In this document: one piece after another, positions 1-10,644 of the stretch
Numbering within the stretch: position 1 is the stretch's first letter
Layout: each line of letters begins with the position of its first letter
NCBI GenBank assembly: GCA_030220185.1
Contig: JASPKZ010007303.1
Location: forward strand, 434,001-498,000
Direction: 5' to 3'
DNA: 64,000 bases
From: Diploptera punctata
Taxonomy: Eukaryota > Arthropoda > Insecta > Blattodea > Blaberidae
Program-made: the position numbers and the translations under genes
The notes under the pieces: generated by a model
Databases searched by the model: none
What the model saw: the letters and a program-made list of their open reading frames with translations, nothing else
Told to the model about the DNA's origin: nothing

Positions 1-303
1 TCATTGTTCTTAGGACATGCAATAAAAATTTGAACCTTCTAGGACGAAATTTGTAAATTTACTTAAATTTTTAATGTACAAAAATGCAGTGAAAATAAAA
101 GTGTGGAAAAACAGTTTAAAGATTTGAATGCAGTTTAAATACAAAATGTAACATACTGGCCTAATCAGCACTTTAGGGCAATTAGAAGCGCCATAGGCCT
201 CTGAAACTTTGCCAACATATACATTAGAGTATAGGCTATTTTTTAGTACAAAAAACAAAAAAATGCCAATTTTGATCTCAAATGGTCAATTTTTCACCCA
301 TCA
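1..303. repeat. Dispersed repeat, inverted partner of the window's right end
   Basis: This block reads as the reverse complement of about 63738-64000. Shared stretches include TACAAAAATGCAGTG, GAAACTTTGCCAACATATAC and CAATTTTGATCTCAAATGG. Similarity fades near the middle (about 125-175), where the two copies differ by substitutions and indels. No convincing protein is encoded. Class unknown. The copies may be two independent insertions of one family or the arms of something larger than the window. Confidence 0.85.
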
Positions 304-596
304 CCTCTCTTAAGAACCATAGTCTCCTACTACCTCAAGGACCTCCTAAGTTCCGTAGTGAGATTATTTTATTAATAAACTTTAATACAACCTGGAGTTA
401 TGGCTGACATGTGCCTATTACCTAGAAAGATGAAAACTTTAACCTCCTATTACCCCAAGAGTCTCCTAAGGACTATAGTGGATTCACTACTAATGAACTT
501 CAATAAAACTTGAAGTTATAGTTCATTCTCGGTTAATGTATTGTGCTGAATGTCTGGAAAGATGAAAACTTTAATCCCCTACCACCCCAAAGGCAT
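304..596 (+). repeat. Degenerate tandem copies of a SINE-1-tail-like unit
   Basis: The phrase CTCCTACTACCCCAAGGNCTCCTAAG recurs in diverged form near 323, 441 and 570, about 120-130 bp apart, with intervening text like AATAAACTTTAATAAAACTTGAAGTTATAG. The array resumes at 899-1015 after an inserted SINE-1. The unit resembles the 3' part of SINE-1, so it may be an old SINE tail that amplified in tandem, or a related satellite that contributed the tail. Confidence 0.6.
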
Positions 597-898
597 GGGG
601 CACGCCGTAGCGTAGTGGTTAAGGCAGTGAGCTACAAGCCGGAGGGTCGAGGGTTCAAGTCCCGTTGGGGTCAGGATTTTTAAATTGACCCAAACCCTCT
701 GGCGGCACTATGGCCCTGGGGTCGACTCAGCCTCTAACTGAAATGAGTACCAGATGCTTGTTCTGGGGTAAAGGCGGCCGTCACGCAGGGCTGACAACCC
801 GGCTGACATAAAGTGCCGATTGTCTAGAAAAAGTGGGAGCCTTAACCTCCTACTACCCCAAGGGCCTCCTGAGGCCTGTTGTGGGATCACTTTACCCT
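597..898 (+). mobile_element. SINE-1 copy, full length, with target duplication
   Basis: A tRNA-derived SINE. The head GGGGCACGCCGTAGCGTAG has Pol III A-box character, and the B box GGGTTCAAGTCC lies near 650. The body contains GACCCAAACCCTCTGGCGG and the tail runs CTCCTACTACCCCAAGGGCC to GGGATCACTTTACC. AAAGGCAT at 589-596 is repeated at 899-906, the target-site duplication, so the element is complete. It interrupts the degenerate tandem array on both sides. Confidence 0.9.
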
Positions 899-1015
899 AA
901 AGGCATCCTATAGCCTGTAATGAGATCACCTTACTTTACTAACAAATTTTAATAAAAATTAAAGCTATAGCTGAAAACCGGCTGATATCTCGTGTTCATT
1001 GTCCAGAAAGATGAG

Positions 1016-1566
1016 GACTTACTTACTTACACACTGGCACTATCGAACCCGTAGATTCATGGCCGCGCGGACATAAGCTCTCCATACATCCCTATCCTGA
1101 GCTAATGCTTTCCAATCATTCCCTGTATAATCTACTTCCCTCAAATCATAGTTAATGTTATTCTCCCACCTCATTCTTGGTCTACCAAGTGGGCGTTTTC
1201 CCTCTGGCTTTCCTACAAGAAGCTTCCATGCATGTCTTTAATTTCCCATACGTGCAACATGTCCTGCCCATCGCAGTCTACGAGACTTAACTGTTCTTAT
1301 TATATCTGGCTTCCTATAAATAAAATGTAGTTTATTGTTATGTAGTCTTCTCCATTCACCTGTTTGTTCATCTCTCTTTGGTCCAAAAATTTTCCTTCGT
1401 ACTTTATTCTCAAATACTTGTAATCTCCTTTCCCCCCTTAAAGTAAGAGTCCATGTTTCACATCCATATAATATAACTGGTAGAATAATAGTTTTATATA
1501 TTTTCAGTTTAATGTTTTTTGAAAGGAGTTGGGACATCAAGAATCTCTGCAATGCATAATAGCAGA
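1016..1566 (-). pseudogene. RTE-A 3' fragment (RT C-terminal region)
   Basis: Reading leftward, the frame at about 1238-1560 encodes the element's C-terminal part: YYALQRFLMSQLLSKN, then GCETWTLTLRGERRLQVFE, FGPKRDEQTGEWRRLHN and RRLRWAGHVARMGN. The remaining C-terminus lies out of frame down to about 1045, and the 3' end is a (TAAG)n tail near 1020-1030. The 5' side is truncated near 1566, typical of incomplete target-primed reverse transcription. No YADD catalytic core is present. Confidence 0.85.
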
Positions 1567-1824
1567 ACTTCAAACTCTTAATATCCGAAGTGCTTTCTAA
1601 TGCATCTAGTGGGATCAGTTTGATTTGACTGCGGGACATGGGTGCTTCCATAGTGGAAAGTTTCATAACCAGACTAATTTATTTACGTTTATTTCCATAT
1701 ATATGTCAACGTGGGATATGTGATTAGTACATTGTCTCGAAAAGATATGTAGTAGAAAACGATGGTATTACTCGTATGGATAAATATTGGTTAAATTTTA
1801 TTGAGACTTGAGGTTCTTTTTTAG

Positions 1825-1990
1825 GAGTCAGAATATCTTTAGAGTCAGGATCCACGGGCTAAAGCCCCTCCCGGAAGACTTGTTCCTTACATTTTTCCAC
1901 CCTAAAAATCCATCAACTCCGTCTGGGTTTGAACCGGCGATCCTCTGGACTAGAGGCAAGGAAGTTAACCATTAGACCACCGCGACTGAT
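1825..1990 (-). mobile_element. SINE-5 fragment
   Basis: Matches 32640-32892 on the same strand: GGCCTAAAG / GGGCTAAAG, CTTCCCGGAGGACTTG-like, then TTTTTCCAYCCTAAAAATCC and a tRNA-like B-box region GGGTTTGAACC, ending AAGTTAACCATTAGACCACC, a tRNA-type head. More diverged than the second copy. Confidence 0.7.
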
Positions 1991-2846
1991 GGGAGTACTT
2001 TACATTGCTAATGAATTTGAAGTTATTTTGGATAAAAATATGATAGTATATTGCACTTTTATACAACTTGGACTCTTCACTCTGTGCGCCGAACATATGT
2101 TAAGAAATTTAATGATAACTTGTTAAATAAGAATTTAGTACTCCGAGGAAACAGCTGAATGTAGAACAGAGAAAAAGAGAGCGAGAATGAGATGAGCTTA
2201 ATTTGACAAATTAGCAGAGCATTGCTTAAAAGGAATAACTTAAGTAAAAATGGCATATGAAGTTCATAAATTAAGTTGTAGACACAAATTGTTGCAAGTT
2301 TCTTTTAATTATAGATTAGTATTAAAGCTTGTAATAGTATATTATGATGCAAGGTTGGGAAGTTGTTTTTACAGAAACGAGGAAAATGTTTAAAAACCAA
2401 GCTGTAGCGAGGTTTTTAATTTCCGAGATTCCATAAAACACTTCACAAACGTGCGTTGTACATTATTTTTTTGCGCGATGGTGATTTCAAAATAATAAAT
2501 AATTGTAAAATAATATCTTTGTTAGAAACATTTGTGTTCATTATAAACAATTGACTAACGTTAACAGCGTGGGCAATGTTTATTAGTTGAAATACAGGAA
2601 TCCAATTAGTGATAAAATGGCGACAAGTGCGTATTTATTGTTTTATATTATTTCAAATAAGGTTCAGTTCATTTAAAATGCAGTGATTTGTTTCGTATAA
2701 TGTACCTATTAACACTACCTTTTGGATACATTTTTGTATATACATTGTACGTAGTATACATAAAGGGCAGTTGTTTTACTTCCCGCATGAGGTTTGTAAT
2801 ATGTAATATTACGGTATAGTTATTTAGGTTGGCAACACCAAAATGT
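1991..2846. other. AT-rich stretch without recognised gene
   Basis: I see no conserved frame, RNA gene or repeat shared elsewhere in the window. TTGGCAACACCAAAATGT at its right edge is the pre-insertion target of the next SINE. Confidence 0.5.
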
Positions 2847-3147
2847 GGGGCACGCCGTAGCGTAGTGGTTAAGGCACTGAGCTACAAGCCGGAGGGTCGA
2901 GGGTTCAAGTCCCGTTGGGGTCAGGATATTTAAACTGACCCAAACCCTCTGGCGGCACTATGGCCCTGGGGTCGACTCGGCCTCTAACGGAAATGAGTAC
3001 CAGACGCTTGTTCTGGGGGTAAAGGCGGCCGTCACGCAGGACTGACAACCCGGCTGAAATAAAGTGCCGATTGTCTAGAAAAAGTGGGAGCCTTAACCTC
3101 CTACTACCCCAAGGGCCTCCGGGCCTGTTGTGGGATCAATTTACTTT
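2847..3147 (+). mobile_element. SINE-1 copy with 12-bp target duplication
   Basis: Full-length SINE-1 with the tRNA head, B box GGGTTCAAGTCC and standard tail. ACACCAAAATGT at 2835-2846 is repeated exactly at 3148-3159. The tail lacks a few bases of the consensus (GGGCCTCCGGGCCTG instead of GGGCCTCCTGAGGCCTG). A clean, relatively recent insertion. Confidence 0.92.
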
Positions 3148-3249
3148 ACACCAAAATGTAGGAAATTGAACTTTCAATCATGATCACCATTGCTGTAACT
3201 ATAACAAAACGCACTATCGCGCAAAAAAAATATGTGTAAGTAGATGCCA

Positions 3250-3598
3250 TAAAAACGTCATGCCGCTACAGGTCTATAAGACTCTTGACCTATTATCCGG
3301 CTGCTACCCTCACATCCACATGTGTTAATCACAGAGGTAGACGATCATCTTGCCAGTGTAGGGGTAACATGCGACTAGCATGTCGAGTTCCCTTAGCCTT
3401 CTTAGCAGATTTTCTCAACCTGGAGCCGCTACTTATTGTAGCTATATAAATGTCTCACGATGCTGGGGGATGGGCACCGGTCCCATACTGGCCGAAATTC
3501 AATGAAAAAATTTCTTCCTTCATGGGGACTCGAACTAGTGCAAGGTCCATAGCTCTTCGCCAAGGTATCTTGCCATAACCACTCGGCTACGGCTCAAG
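3250..3598 (-). mobile_element. SINE-4 copy
   Basis: Reverse orientation of the family best seen at 45717-46059. Shared blocks: CACATGTGTTAATCACAGAGG, CTCAACCTGGAGCCGCTAC, TTGTAGCTA, GATGGGCACCGGTCCCATAC and the tRNA-like head reading (as reverse complement) GCCGTAGCCGAGTGGTTATGG. The B-box region is GGACTCGAAC in plus orientation. About 340 bp, so near full length. Confidence 0.82.
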
Positions 3599-3941
3599 AC
3601 GTAGATTACAATTCAAAATAATATCGGTTATATTTTAACCATTAGTTTCTTTTGTGTAAAATTATTTACTGTTAACAAAATCTTGAAATAAAAATTTAAA
3701 AAATGAAGAAAAGTTAAATTCCCTAGGTCTTGTGTAGTATTCGCCAGATCTCAAATCAACACGATTGAAATTGGCTGCACTTAGAATACACGAGAGAATT
3801 CAAAAGCACGTGGATTTAAAGGAAAAAGACCAGTATGGAAGGTGGATACGATAAATAAATTGCATAAGATAAGCGAATTTTGCTACTGGATAGCACTACC
3901 ATGTAGAACACATTGAATTATCTTAAACAATACAGTAAAAA

Positions 3942-4147
3942 AAGGTAAAGTGATCCCACTACAGGCCTCAGGAGGCCCTTGGGGTAGTAGGAGGTTAAGG
4001 CTCCCACTTTTTCTTCGCAATTCGGCAATTGATGTCAGCCGGGTTGTCAGCCCTGCGTGACGGCCGCCTTTACCCCAGAACAAGCGTCTGATACTCATTT
4101 CAGTTAGAGGCTAAGTCGACCCCAGGACCATAGTGCCGCCAGAAGGT
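3942..4147 (-). mobile_element. SINE-1 copy, head missing
   Basis: Tail to mid-body of SINE-1 (GTGATCCCACTACAGGCCTC onward) ending at CCAGAAGGTT, where the consensus would continue into TTGGGTCAG and the tRNA head. Instead the sequence switches directly into the inverted repeat of the mariner element at 4148. The missing head is not found on the element's far side, so the mariner insertion was accompanied by loss, or the SINE was already truncated. Confidence 0.8.
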
Positions 4148-5026
4148 TAGGGTGTAACTAAATTCCCATTACAGACTTTGAGGATGTGTAGTAGGGACAA
4201 AGTCGGTTACATTTAGCATAGGAACTCATGTCCGGAAACTATCTTTTCCCGCTACATACAAAATATACTCGGACCAACGGATATGTGCACCTACAGCGCT
4301 ATCATCGTTCTTAGAAAAGTACACGTCAATACTCTCACCATTTCACCGCACTCCCCTCCCCCCACGTCAAACGGTAGCTACAGGTAACTTATCCAGTAGA
4401 GATATTGCTAAACTTCCCCCAATGTCATGACTCTTGAATATTGAATAGTGCAAGGGTTGGAGTTACGTTGACAACACTGGAGTGCAAGTGCAAGAGAGAG
4501 ATAGATAGGAATGCAGGGAGGGAAATGATTTGCCGAAGAAGAAAAGGAAGTAGGCTTTAGTTCGTATATCTTACGGGGGCACAGATCCGTTGGAAAGACA
4601 ATACCACAACACGCGTTGCTCTCTCTGACACCTGCTGATTGTCATCTGGATCCAAGGAGGGCTCAATGTGACGACCACCGACGTCGACACAAATACGGTA
4701 CCTCCATATCATCACAATCACCAATCCTTGGTCATGCAACATCCGCCGCAGCTATAACCTGCGGCAATAGATCTTCCTCGGATGCCACAGGGGTCTCGCA
4801 AATAAGGGATTTCATGTGACTCCACACGTCTAGCGGGGGCAAGTTGGGAGAACGAGCAGGATCTTTGGCGCCAAAAATGCGGGAGAGTCGAACGTGTGTT
4901 TCATATTTTGCGTGCGTGTAGCGGGAAAAGGTACGTTTCCGGACATGAGTTCCTATGCTAAACGTGACCGTCTTGATCCCCACTACACGTTCTCAAAGCC
5001 TGAAATGGGAATTAAGTTACACTCTG
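4148..5026 (-). mobile_element. Short mariner-like element with about 110-bp inverted ends
   Basis: The left end (from 4148, GGGTGTAACTAAATTCCCA) and the reverse complement of the right end (to 5026, GAGTGTAACTTAATTCCCA) match for about 110 bp. Both contain AGCATAGGAACTCATGTCCG and CTTTTCCCGCTACA. The interior retains a decayed C-terminal transposase piece, so this is an internally deleted non-autonomous copy. I see no clear TA duplication. Confidence 0.8.
4557..4985 (-). pseudogene. Mariner-type transposase C-terminal remnant
   Basis: Reading leftward from about 4890, the frame gives ARSPNLPPLDVWSHMKSLI, corresponding to the mariner-family segment around the third catalytic Asp (normally SPDL.P.DFFLWG.MK). 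This copy has Asn where that Asp is expected. It continues ETPVASEEDLLPQVIAAAD and then a stop. Farther left, frames are disrupted by stops. Catalytically dead; identification rests on resemblance to the better copy at 19841-20778. Confidence 0.7.
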
Positions 5027-5068
5027 TGTTGCAATAGAATAATTTAAATAAGTTGTTATGGAAATTGT

Positions 5069-5165
5069 CCACTGCTGTGGTCTCGGGATAGCGCTGACTT
5101 GTACGCAGCGAGCCCGGATTTGATCCCCGGCCGGAACACGTTTCTTGGGAATAAATTTGTTTTCA
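5069..5165 (+). mobile_element. SINE-2 head fragment
   Basis: GTCCACTGCTGTGGTCTCGGG through GATCCCCGGCCGG matches the tRNA-like head of SINE-2 (A-box region GGTCTCGAGGTAGCG, B box GGTTCGAACCCCGG), with substitutions. The rest of the element is absent here. Confidence 0.7.
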
Positions 5166-6659
5166 TTTTCAGGCTATCACTTTAGAACTTAATTTTTTAT
5201 TCAGAAAAATAGATGAGGTAGAAAAGAGTAATAATTTGTAAATGAGAAGACTATTAGTATAGTAACAAAAAATGTAAAAAGGATTAATCAACTTAATGGT
5301 ATTATTTGAGGTATAGAAGAATATCATAAAATTATTATTTTAGGTTGACGCCCTAATGTTATAAAATTAACTAATTCTTCCTCATTCATCAGAAGTAAGC
5401 TATAATTTACTATTTATTGGTCACTGACGATTTTTCGGGCTTTTCCTCGCCTTAACATCTCGCCTTTTGCGTGCCACACGCAAGGCCTGTCGGAAGAAAC
5501 ATTTAAACTATGGATCATATACATACTTTTTTGACAACGCAAGGACATGGAGGGCCTGCCCGAATGAGTGATCAGCTGAATATCCAGGCCTCTTCCGGGA
5601 CAACACAATGTTAATACAACACACACCATTCACACGCACACACATTCATACTAAACATGGCGACTATGATAATGATGATTATGATGAACAGGTGATGTTC
5701 TGGAACTATTTGGGCTTTAAAGTTTTCTGACAATTACGTGAGGAAAAACCTCGAAAAAAAGAACAATAATTATTTTCATTCAGAATAATTGTTTTTTTAC
5801 CTGTATTTAGAGTATAATTTTTGTTATGTCCCAAAATTATTGAGCCGGCAGTAAGAACATGTAATTTTTATCCTAACACCTTTTAGTGAATTAAAGGACA
5901 AATGCCTACTCTCAAACTGTTAACTGAATTGTCTCCCAAACCTTGAAATCCACGCTGTACCGCTGCATTCTCATGCAGTATATCCATTCAGAATAAACAT
6001 ACAACTATAATTGATTGCCATTAATGGTTTCTAGATAGGACATGATTCATGTCTGTGGTGTCGAGGTAACTTTTTCCTCTCAAGAAATATTCCTTAATAT
6101 CACGGAACGTTTCTCAATTATTACGTAGCACATCCACCCCATTAATCACCTTTCTATTCATAAAAAATAAAAAAGTGAAGTGCCTGAAGAAAAAAAAAGA
6201 GCTATTATAATAAAATAGATCATGCAGAAACATTTGCCATTGGCCAGAGTTTGAACCCCGTTTGAAATGTATTGGCTCCGATTGGAAGTCAGATGAAAGA
6301 TGCATTACCTCTGCTTCTTATACAACACTTTGTCCATCTCATTTCCCCTTTATATACCTACTCGTTTTCATTCACCATCTTCCACCATAACTTAAACACA
6401 CGGTCGAGAGGAAAAATTAACTCTTGCTGTTCCTCTACATCGAACATATGACTATGCCTCATCCTTCTTTCTTTCAGCCACCCGATTCTCCTTCCCTTCT
6501 ATATAAAGGATGCCTGACTCAAAAAAAACAGTTAAAAACTCACTAAATATTTCCTTAGACAATATAATATATAACCGTGTTTCATGTATACTTTTATTGT
6601 TATATAATATTTTACCTCTTTTTTTACCAAGTCAATTAAGTTACTTAATCTAATTATAG

Positions 6660-6660
<1 letters not shown>
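5166..6660. other. Intergenic stretch with a faint SINE-2 tail near 5660-5770
   Basis: GATAATGATGATTATGATGA, GGGCTTTAAAGTTTTCTGACA and GAGGAAAAACCTCG resemble the minus-oriented SINE-2 mid-body. Otherwise I see no gene or recognised repeat. Confidence 0.45.
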
Positions 6661-6709
<49 letters not shown>

Positions 6710-6710
6710 C
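6661..6710. repeat. (TTA)n microsatellite
   Basis: About 16 uninterrupted TTA units. It sits at the 3' side of the minus-oriented RTE-C fragment that follows, so it may be that element's simple-repeat tail. Confidence 0.9.
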
Positions 6711-6717
6711 GTCATTT

Positions 6718-7350
6718 TATTTATTTAAAATAGGTTTACAATGCAATAAAACATCTTCCTGTGCCCAAAGCGTTTTAAAATGTTACCTTATTTCTCCAAT
6801 CTCTCTTCCTATTCAAATTCTTCCAGACCTATCTCCCTCATACCTATTCTTATATCAACCATCCATTTAAATCTAGATCATCCACTTTTTCCTTTCCTGG
6901 GTGGAATCCATTCCAAAGCTTTCCTGGTTAATCTTGTGTCTGGCATTCTACTTATGTGACCATTCTAGCTGTGTGTATCACAAAATCTACTATTGCATTT
7001 TGGACTTTCATTTGTTGTCTGATGATTGTATTTCTATTTTTTTTTTTTTCAATTTAGAATGTCTAGTTGAGCATCTAAAACAATCCATTTCAGTAGACAT
7101 AAGCTTTAAACTCAAATTTTTATTTAACTGCCAAGTTTATGCACCGTATATTTGCATGCTTCTAATTATGGATTTATAAATCTGTAATTTATCTATTCTT
7201 ATTATGTTCTTGTCCCACAAAACTCCGTTTAACATTGTTATTACCGATCTGCGTTTTTGAATTCTACATTTTATGTAATTTTCTTGGATACACTTTGAGT
7301 TAATTTTGATCCCCAGGTAATTAAATTCTTCAATCCTTTGATACATCCCA
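6718..7350 (-). pseudogene. RTE-C fragment (RT C-terminal region)
   Basis: The frame read leftward from 7346 gives RIEEFNYLGIKINSKC, QKRRSVITMLNGVLWDKNI and IYKSIIRSMQIYGA, the usual region after the RT core of RTE/Jockey-like elements (FKYLG, then IYKS.IRP...YG). Below 7137 the frame is broken. The 6718-6900 part matches 40540-40760 in the opposite orientation (GGAATCCATTCCAAAGC, TGTGCCCAAAG), which defines the family. Confidence 0.7.
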
Positions 7351-7364
7351 TTCCATCTTCCAAA

Positions 7365-7729
7365 ACTTCTTCTTCTCCTTCTTCTTCTTCTTCACGGTTT
7401 AGGCTTATTTACTAGCCTGTTCCGGCTCCAAATTGCTGCTTTTTCCATCTTTTCCTTGGTCTTCCCAAGCTTCCTCTTCCTCGTGGTGAATAGTTGTATG
7501 CTGCTTTTGGTATTCTATTCTTAGTCATCCTTGCCAAGTGTTCTTTCCAGTTTGTTCTGTATTTCTGTATTGTTGAGTTTAATTCCTCTATTTTTAGTTG
7601 TCTTATTTCTGTGTTATGTTTTTTGTCTGTTCTTTGATATCCTATTGGTCTGAGGAATCTCATTTCAGCAGCTTGTATCCTGGCAGATTGGTCTTCCAAA
7701 GCTAAATAAATAAATAAATAAACGGTCAA
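7365..7729 (-). pseudogene. RTE-B 3' fragment with (GAA)n tail
   Basis: Reading leftward: AEMRFLRPIGYQRTDKKHN, EIRQLKIEELNSTIQKYR, NWKEHLARMTKNRIPKAAYN and RGRGSLGRPRKRW, then the tail (CTTCTT)n in plus orientation at 7365-7395. Three other copies are at 14100, 42900 and 63190. Only the last 100 residues survive, with no catalytic residues. Confidence 0.82.
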
Positions 7730-8321
7730 GGTAAACTAAAGAAAAGAGATATGTATGAGAAGGAAGCTTGAATGGTAGAAGTTACTAGTTTGGATCTGGG
7801 TGTCTCATTTGTTTACAATGGAGAGATGAGGTACAGAGTATAGAATTATTTAGAACCTGGTGAATGAGACATTAATAACATGAAACAGGAAGAATGATGT
7901 TCTCAAACTTAGAATTCGTGTGAAGTAACTTCCTGTTATGTTCTATTTGCTGAATCGTTGCCCGTAATTGGCGGAGTGACATATTAAATCATACTTAACC
8001 CAAGGTTGAGTCCAGGTATATTAAGAAATGCTTCGTAGGCAATTACGATCCAGAATCCTGTCCTCCAAACAGAATGATGTCTTTACTTCCCAATGCCAAG
8101 TAACTGCTATGTAAACTAATATAAATTATATAACGCATTTCAGCTAGTCTGTGCAAATGTTTGCGTTTCCATACATGAATCATTGCCGCAGACAAGCCGT
8201 TTAACACTCCTATCGTAGAACGTGGTGCTAATTTTTCTGCCGCGCCAACGATTTGAAGGAATTTTAACAATTTTTCATTCATATTTTATAAGACACTCCT
8301 CTAGTAAATCAATTAATACTT
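7730..8321. other. Stretch without recognised gene
   Basis: AATAAATAAATAAATAAACGG lies at the edge of RTE-B. The rest shows no shared repeat or coherent frame that I can support. Confidence 0.4.
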
Positions 8322-8850
8322 TAGCGGCTAGACGCTCGCCTACAACCGCTGGGGTCCCGAGATCGAGTCTTGGTCACTCCATGTGGGTTTCGTGGTGGAC
8401 GAAACGGAGCTTGGGCAGGTTTTTCTCGGGGTTTCCCCCTGCCACAAGTTAAGTAAAGTGATCCCACAACAGGCCTCAGGAGGCCCTTGGGGTAGTAGGA
8501 GGTTAAGGCTCCCACTTTTTCTAGACAATCGGCACTTTATGTCAGCCGGGTTGTCAGCCCTGCGTGACGGCCGCCTTTACCCCAGAACAAGCGTCTGGTA
8601 CTCATTTCAGTTAGAGGCTGAGTCGACCCCAGGGCCATAGTGCCGCCAGAGGGTTTGGGTCAGTTTAAAAATCCTGACCCCAACGGGACTTGAACCCTCG
8701 ACCCTCCGGCTTGTAGCTCAGTGCCTTAACCACTACGCTACGGCGTGCCCCCCTGCCACAAGTTCCATTCCATAATTTCTCCATACTCTTCCATTTCGTT
8801 TCATTTTATTTGTCCGTCCCTGTGATAGTGCGTCAGGGATGGTCTTCTAA
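8322..8850 (+). mobile_element. SINE-6 copy split by a SINE-1
   Basis: Left part 8322-8450 (CGGCTAGACGCTCGCC, then GAGATCGAGTCTTGG, TTTTTCTCGGGGTTTCCCC) and right part 8752-8850 (CTGCCACAAGTTCCATTCC, TCCATACTCTTCCATTTCG, GTCCGTCCCTGTGATAGTGC) are contiguous in the related copy at 22925-23160. The interruption is the minus SINE-1 at 8451-8751. Confidence 0.75.
8451..8751 (-). mobile_element. SINE-1 copy nested in SINE-6
   Basis: Full-length minus copy ending CGCTACGGCGTGCCCC. CCTGCCACAAGTT at 8438-8450 is duplicated at 8752-8764 (13 bp). Shows SINE-1 was active after SINE-6 had been deposited. Confidence 0.92.
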
Positions 8851-8854
8851 AGAT

Positions 8855-9305
8855 CATGTAGCTCACTGTTTTGTGGTCTTCAGTCACCTGTCTGTTCATC
8901 TATTTTGGTCCAAAAATTTTCCTAAGGACTTTATTATCAATACTAGTAATATCCTTTCCTACTTTAAAGGATGAGTCCTTTTCTCGTATCTATATACTAT
9001 AAATGGGAGAATAAGTTTTATATATTTTCAGTTTAACGTTTTTTTTTGAGAAAAATAAGGACAAGAGTCCCTGTAATACAAAATACCATGCATTTCCAGG
9101 ATTGAGCTTGCGTTTAATTTTTTTGTGCATCTCATTCCTATTTGTAATTATTTGTATTTCCTAGATATTTGAATTCAGCAACTTTTTAAATTTCCCTCAT
9201 TTGTTGTTAACTGTATTTCTATTTGTGAACATATGTTTAGTTTTATTGATGTTTACTTCCAGTCCCAATTTTTTAGTGTTATTCAATAGTGTGTTTGTGT
9301 TGTAC
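8855..9305 (-). pseudogene. RTE-A internal fragment, decayed
   Basis: Minus-strand homology to 15935-16400 of the near-full copy: CACCTGTCTGTTCATC, TTGGTCCAAAAATTTTCCTA, TATATTTTCAGTTTAACGTT, GTGCATCTCATTCCTATTTG and TGTTTACTTCCAGTCCCAAT. It covers the region between the RT core and the C-terminus, lacks the 3' end, and carries many indels. Confidence 0.75.
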
Positions 9306-9413
9306 TGCTGACCTCATATCCACATTTTTAATACTTAAATGGACATTCATATAGTCAGTATAAGTGCTACATGTGATCACCATGTCGAGTTCTTAGCCAT
9401 TATATAACTTATA

Positions 9414-9990
9414 CAGAGTGTAATAAAAATGTATGAAAAAATGTTTTGAAAACATTTCTTACATGTGGGACATACACAAGTCTTATAGTGGCGTAGGTCC
9501 GGAAATACTTTATTTCCTTTTTAGAGCACTTTTTCTACGGCTGAATCCCGTACAAGAACACGCAATAACCAAACCATGGGGACTGCGCTCTCTTGACTTA
9601 AACACACTAGATTTTTATTTGTGGGGACATTTGAAATCTCTTGTTTATATAACTCGAGTTCAAGATGTAGAGACTGTTCGTGCTCATATTATGGAAGGCT
9701 GCCAGACAATACGAAGTTCTCCTGGTCTACATCAGCACATTAGGGAGCCCATGCGACGTAGGGTTGACGGATGCTTTGGAGCTAATGGAGGCCATTTTGA
9801 ACATTTTCTGTGATTTCCTGTTTCCCCACAGTTCTGGTAATAATTTGTCTTATATGGGGTTCAGCTGCAGAAAAAGTGCACAGAAGAGGTAATAAAGCAT
9901 TTCCGAACCTATGTCAATATAAGACTTTTATATGTCCTACATAGAAGAAATATTTTCCCAAATGTTTTATATATATTTTTTTACATCCTA
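9414..9990 (+). mobile_element. Short mariner-like element, TA-flanked
   Basis: The left terminus CAGAGTGTAATAAAA and the reverse complement of the right terminus TAGGATGTAAAAAAA begin inverted repeats of about 115 bp. Both then read through GGACATA.A.AAGTCTTAT and GG.CCGGAAAT.CTTTATT with few gaps. TA at 9412-9413 and 9991-9992 fits mariner target duplication. The interior keeps only the transposase C-terminus. Confidence 0.82.
9541..9813 (+). pseudogene. Mariner transposase C-terminal domain
   Basis: The frame includes VQEHAITKPWGLRSLDLNTL and DFYLWGHLKSLVYITRVQDV, matching the mariner segment around the third catalytic Asp (usual form WPPRSPDLNPLDFYLWGHLK), then ETVRAHIMEGCQTIRSSPG and a C-terminal ANGGHFEHFL before the stop at 9811. 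The DNA-binding half and the first two catalytic Asp residues are absent, so it cannot act alone. The reading frame after the deletion is intact, which is unusual among the relics here. Confidence 0.82.
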
Positions 9991-10410
9991 TATATATAGA
10001 GCCGTTAATTATTGTAGCTATCTAAGTTTGTCAAATGCTGGGGAGGGGGCACTGATCCCACATTCGTGAATTCCTTTGAGAAAATAACTGTCCATGGAGA
10101 CTCGAACCAGCGCAAGTGCCTTAGCTCTGTATCAAGCAATGATACTGCGGTTTTGTAGTGAATTGATTATTTATTATTTAATGTCGCATCACTGCCTATC
10201 ATATTTTTTTCCACCATTGCCAGATTTCTTTCGCACTCAATCTCTAGTCTAATAGTTAAAATGATATGTGGCACGAATGGGGAATGAAAGACGTGTAAGG
10301 AAGCTTCTTGTAGGAAACCAGAGGGAAAACGCCCAGTTTGGTAGACCAAGAATGAGATGGGATAATAACATTAACCATGATGTGAGGGAAGTAGGGAATG
10401 ATTGGAAAAC

Positions 10411-10634
10411 ATCATCATCATCAAGGATTAAGCACAATGGCCTGTTCAATGTAGGTCGAATTGGTCCTTCCATCTGTTCAATGGTCTTCCCAACAATCTT
10501 CTCCCTTTTGGTTTATAATTATACATTCTTCTTGGTATGCGCTGTTCATTCATTCGTAATACGTGCTGAAGATACGCATTTCGATATTATTTTATTCTTT
10601 CACAGAGATTAAATATATTAAGTTCTGTTCTTAT
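10411..10634 (-). mobile_element. RTE-D fragment, copy 1
   Basis: Minus-oriented 3' end: the tail appears as ATCATCATCATC, then AAGGATTAAGCACAATGGCC and the coding remnant of the C-terminus (minus-strand NYKPKGRR-like, then GRPLKRW). It ends at GTTCTTAT, followed by the target copy ATTGGAAAAC (10635-10644). The same target sequence precedes it at 10401-10410. Confidence 0.8.
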
Positions 10635-10644
10635 ATTGGAAAAC

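Larger units (their letters stand above)
9330..10160 (-). mobile_element. SINE-4 copy split by a mariner element
   Basis: The outer parts 9330-9413 (ATGTGATCACCATGTCGAG) and 9991-10160 (TTATTGTAGCTATCTAAG, GGGCACTGATCCCACATTC, CATGGAGACTCGAACC) together make one SINE-4. The middle, 9414-9990, is the inserted mariner-like element. Confidence 0.75.

Noticed and set aside
5414..5629. A 71-codon minus frame at 5414-5629
   Set aside because: No recognisable motif, no neighbour support and length expected by chance.
8321..8640. Open frames across SINE-1 copies (also at 708, 3883, 29517)
   Set aside because: They recur because SINE-1 recurs; the element is Pol III-derived and non-coding.
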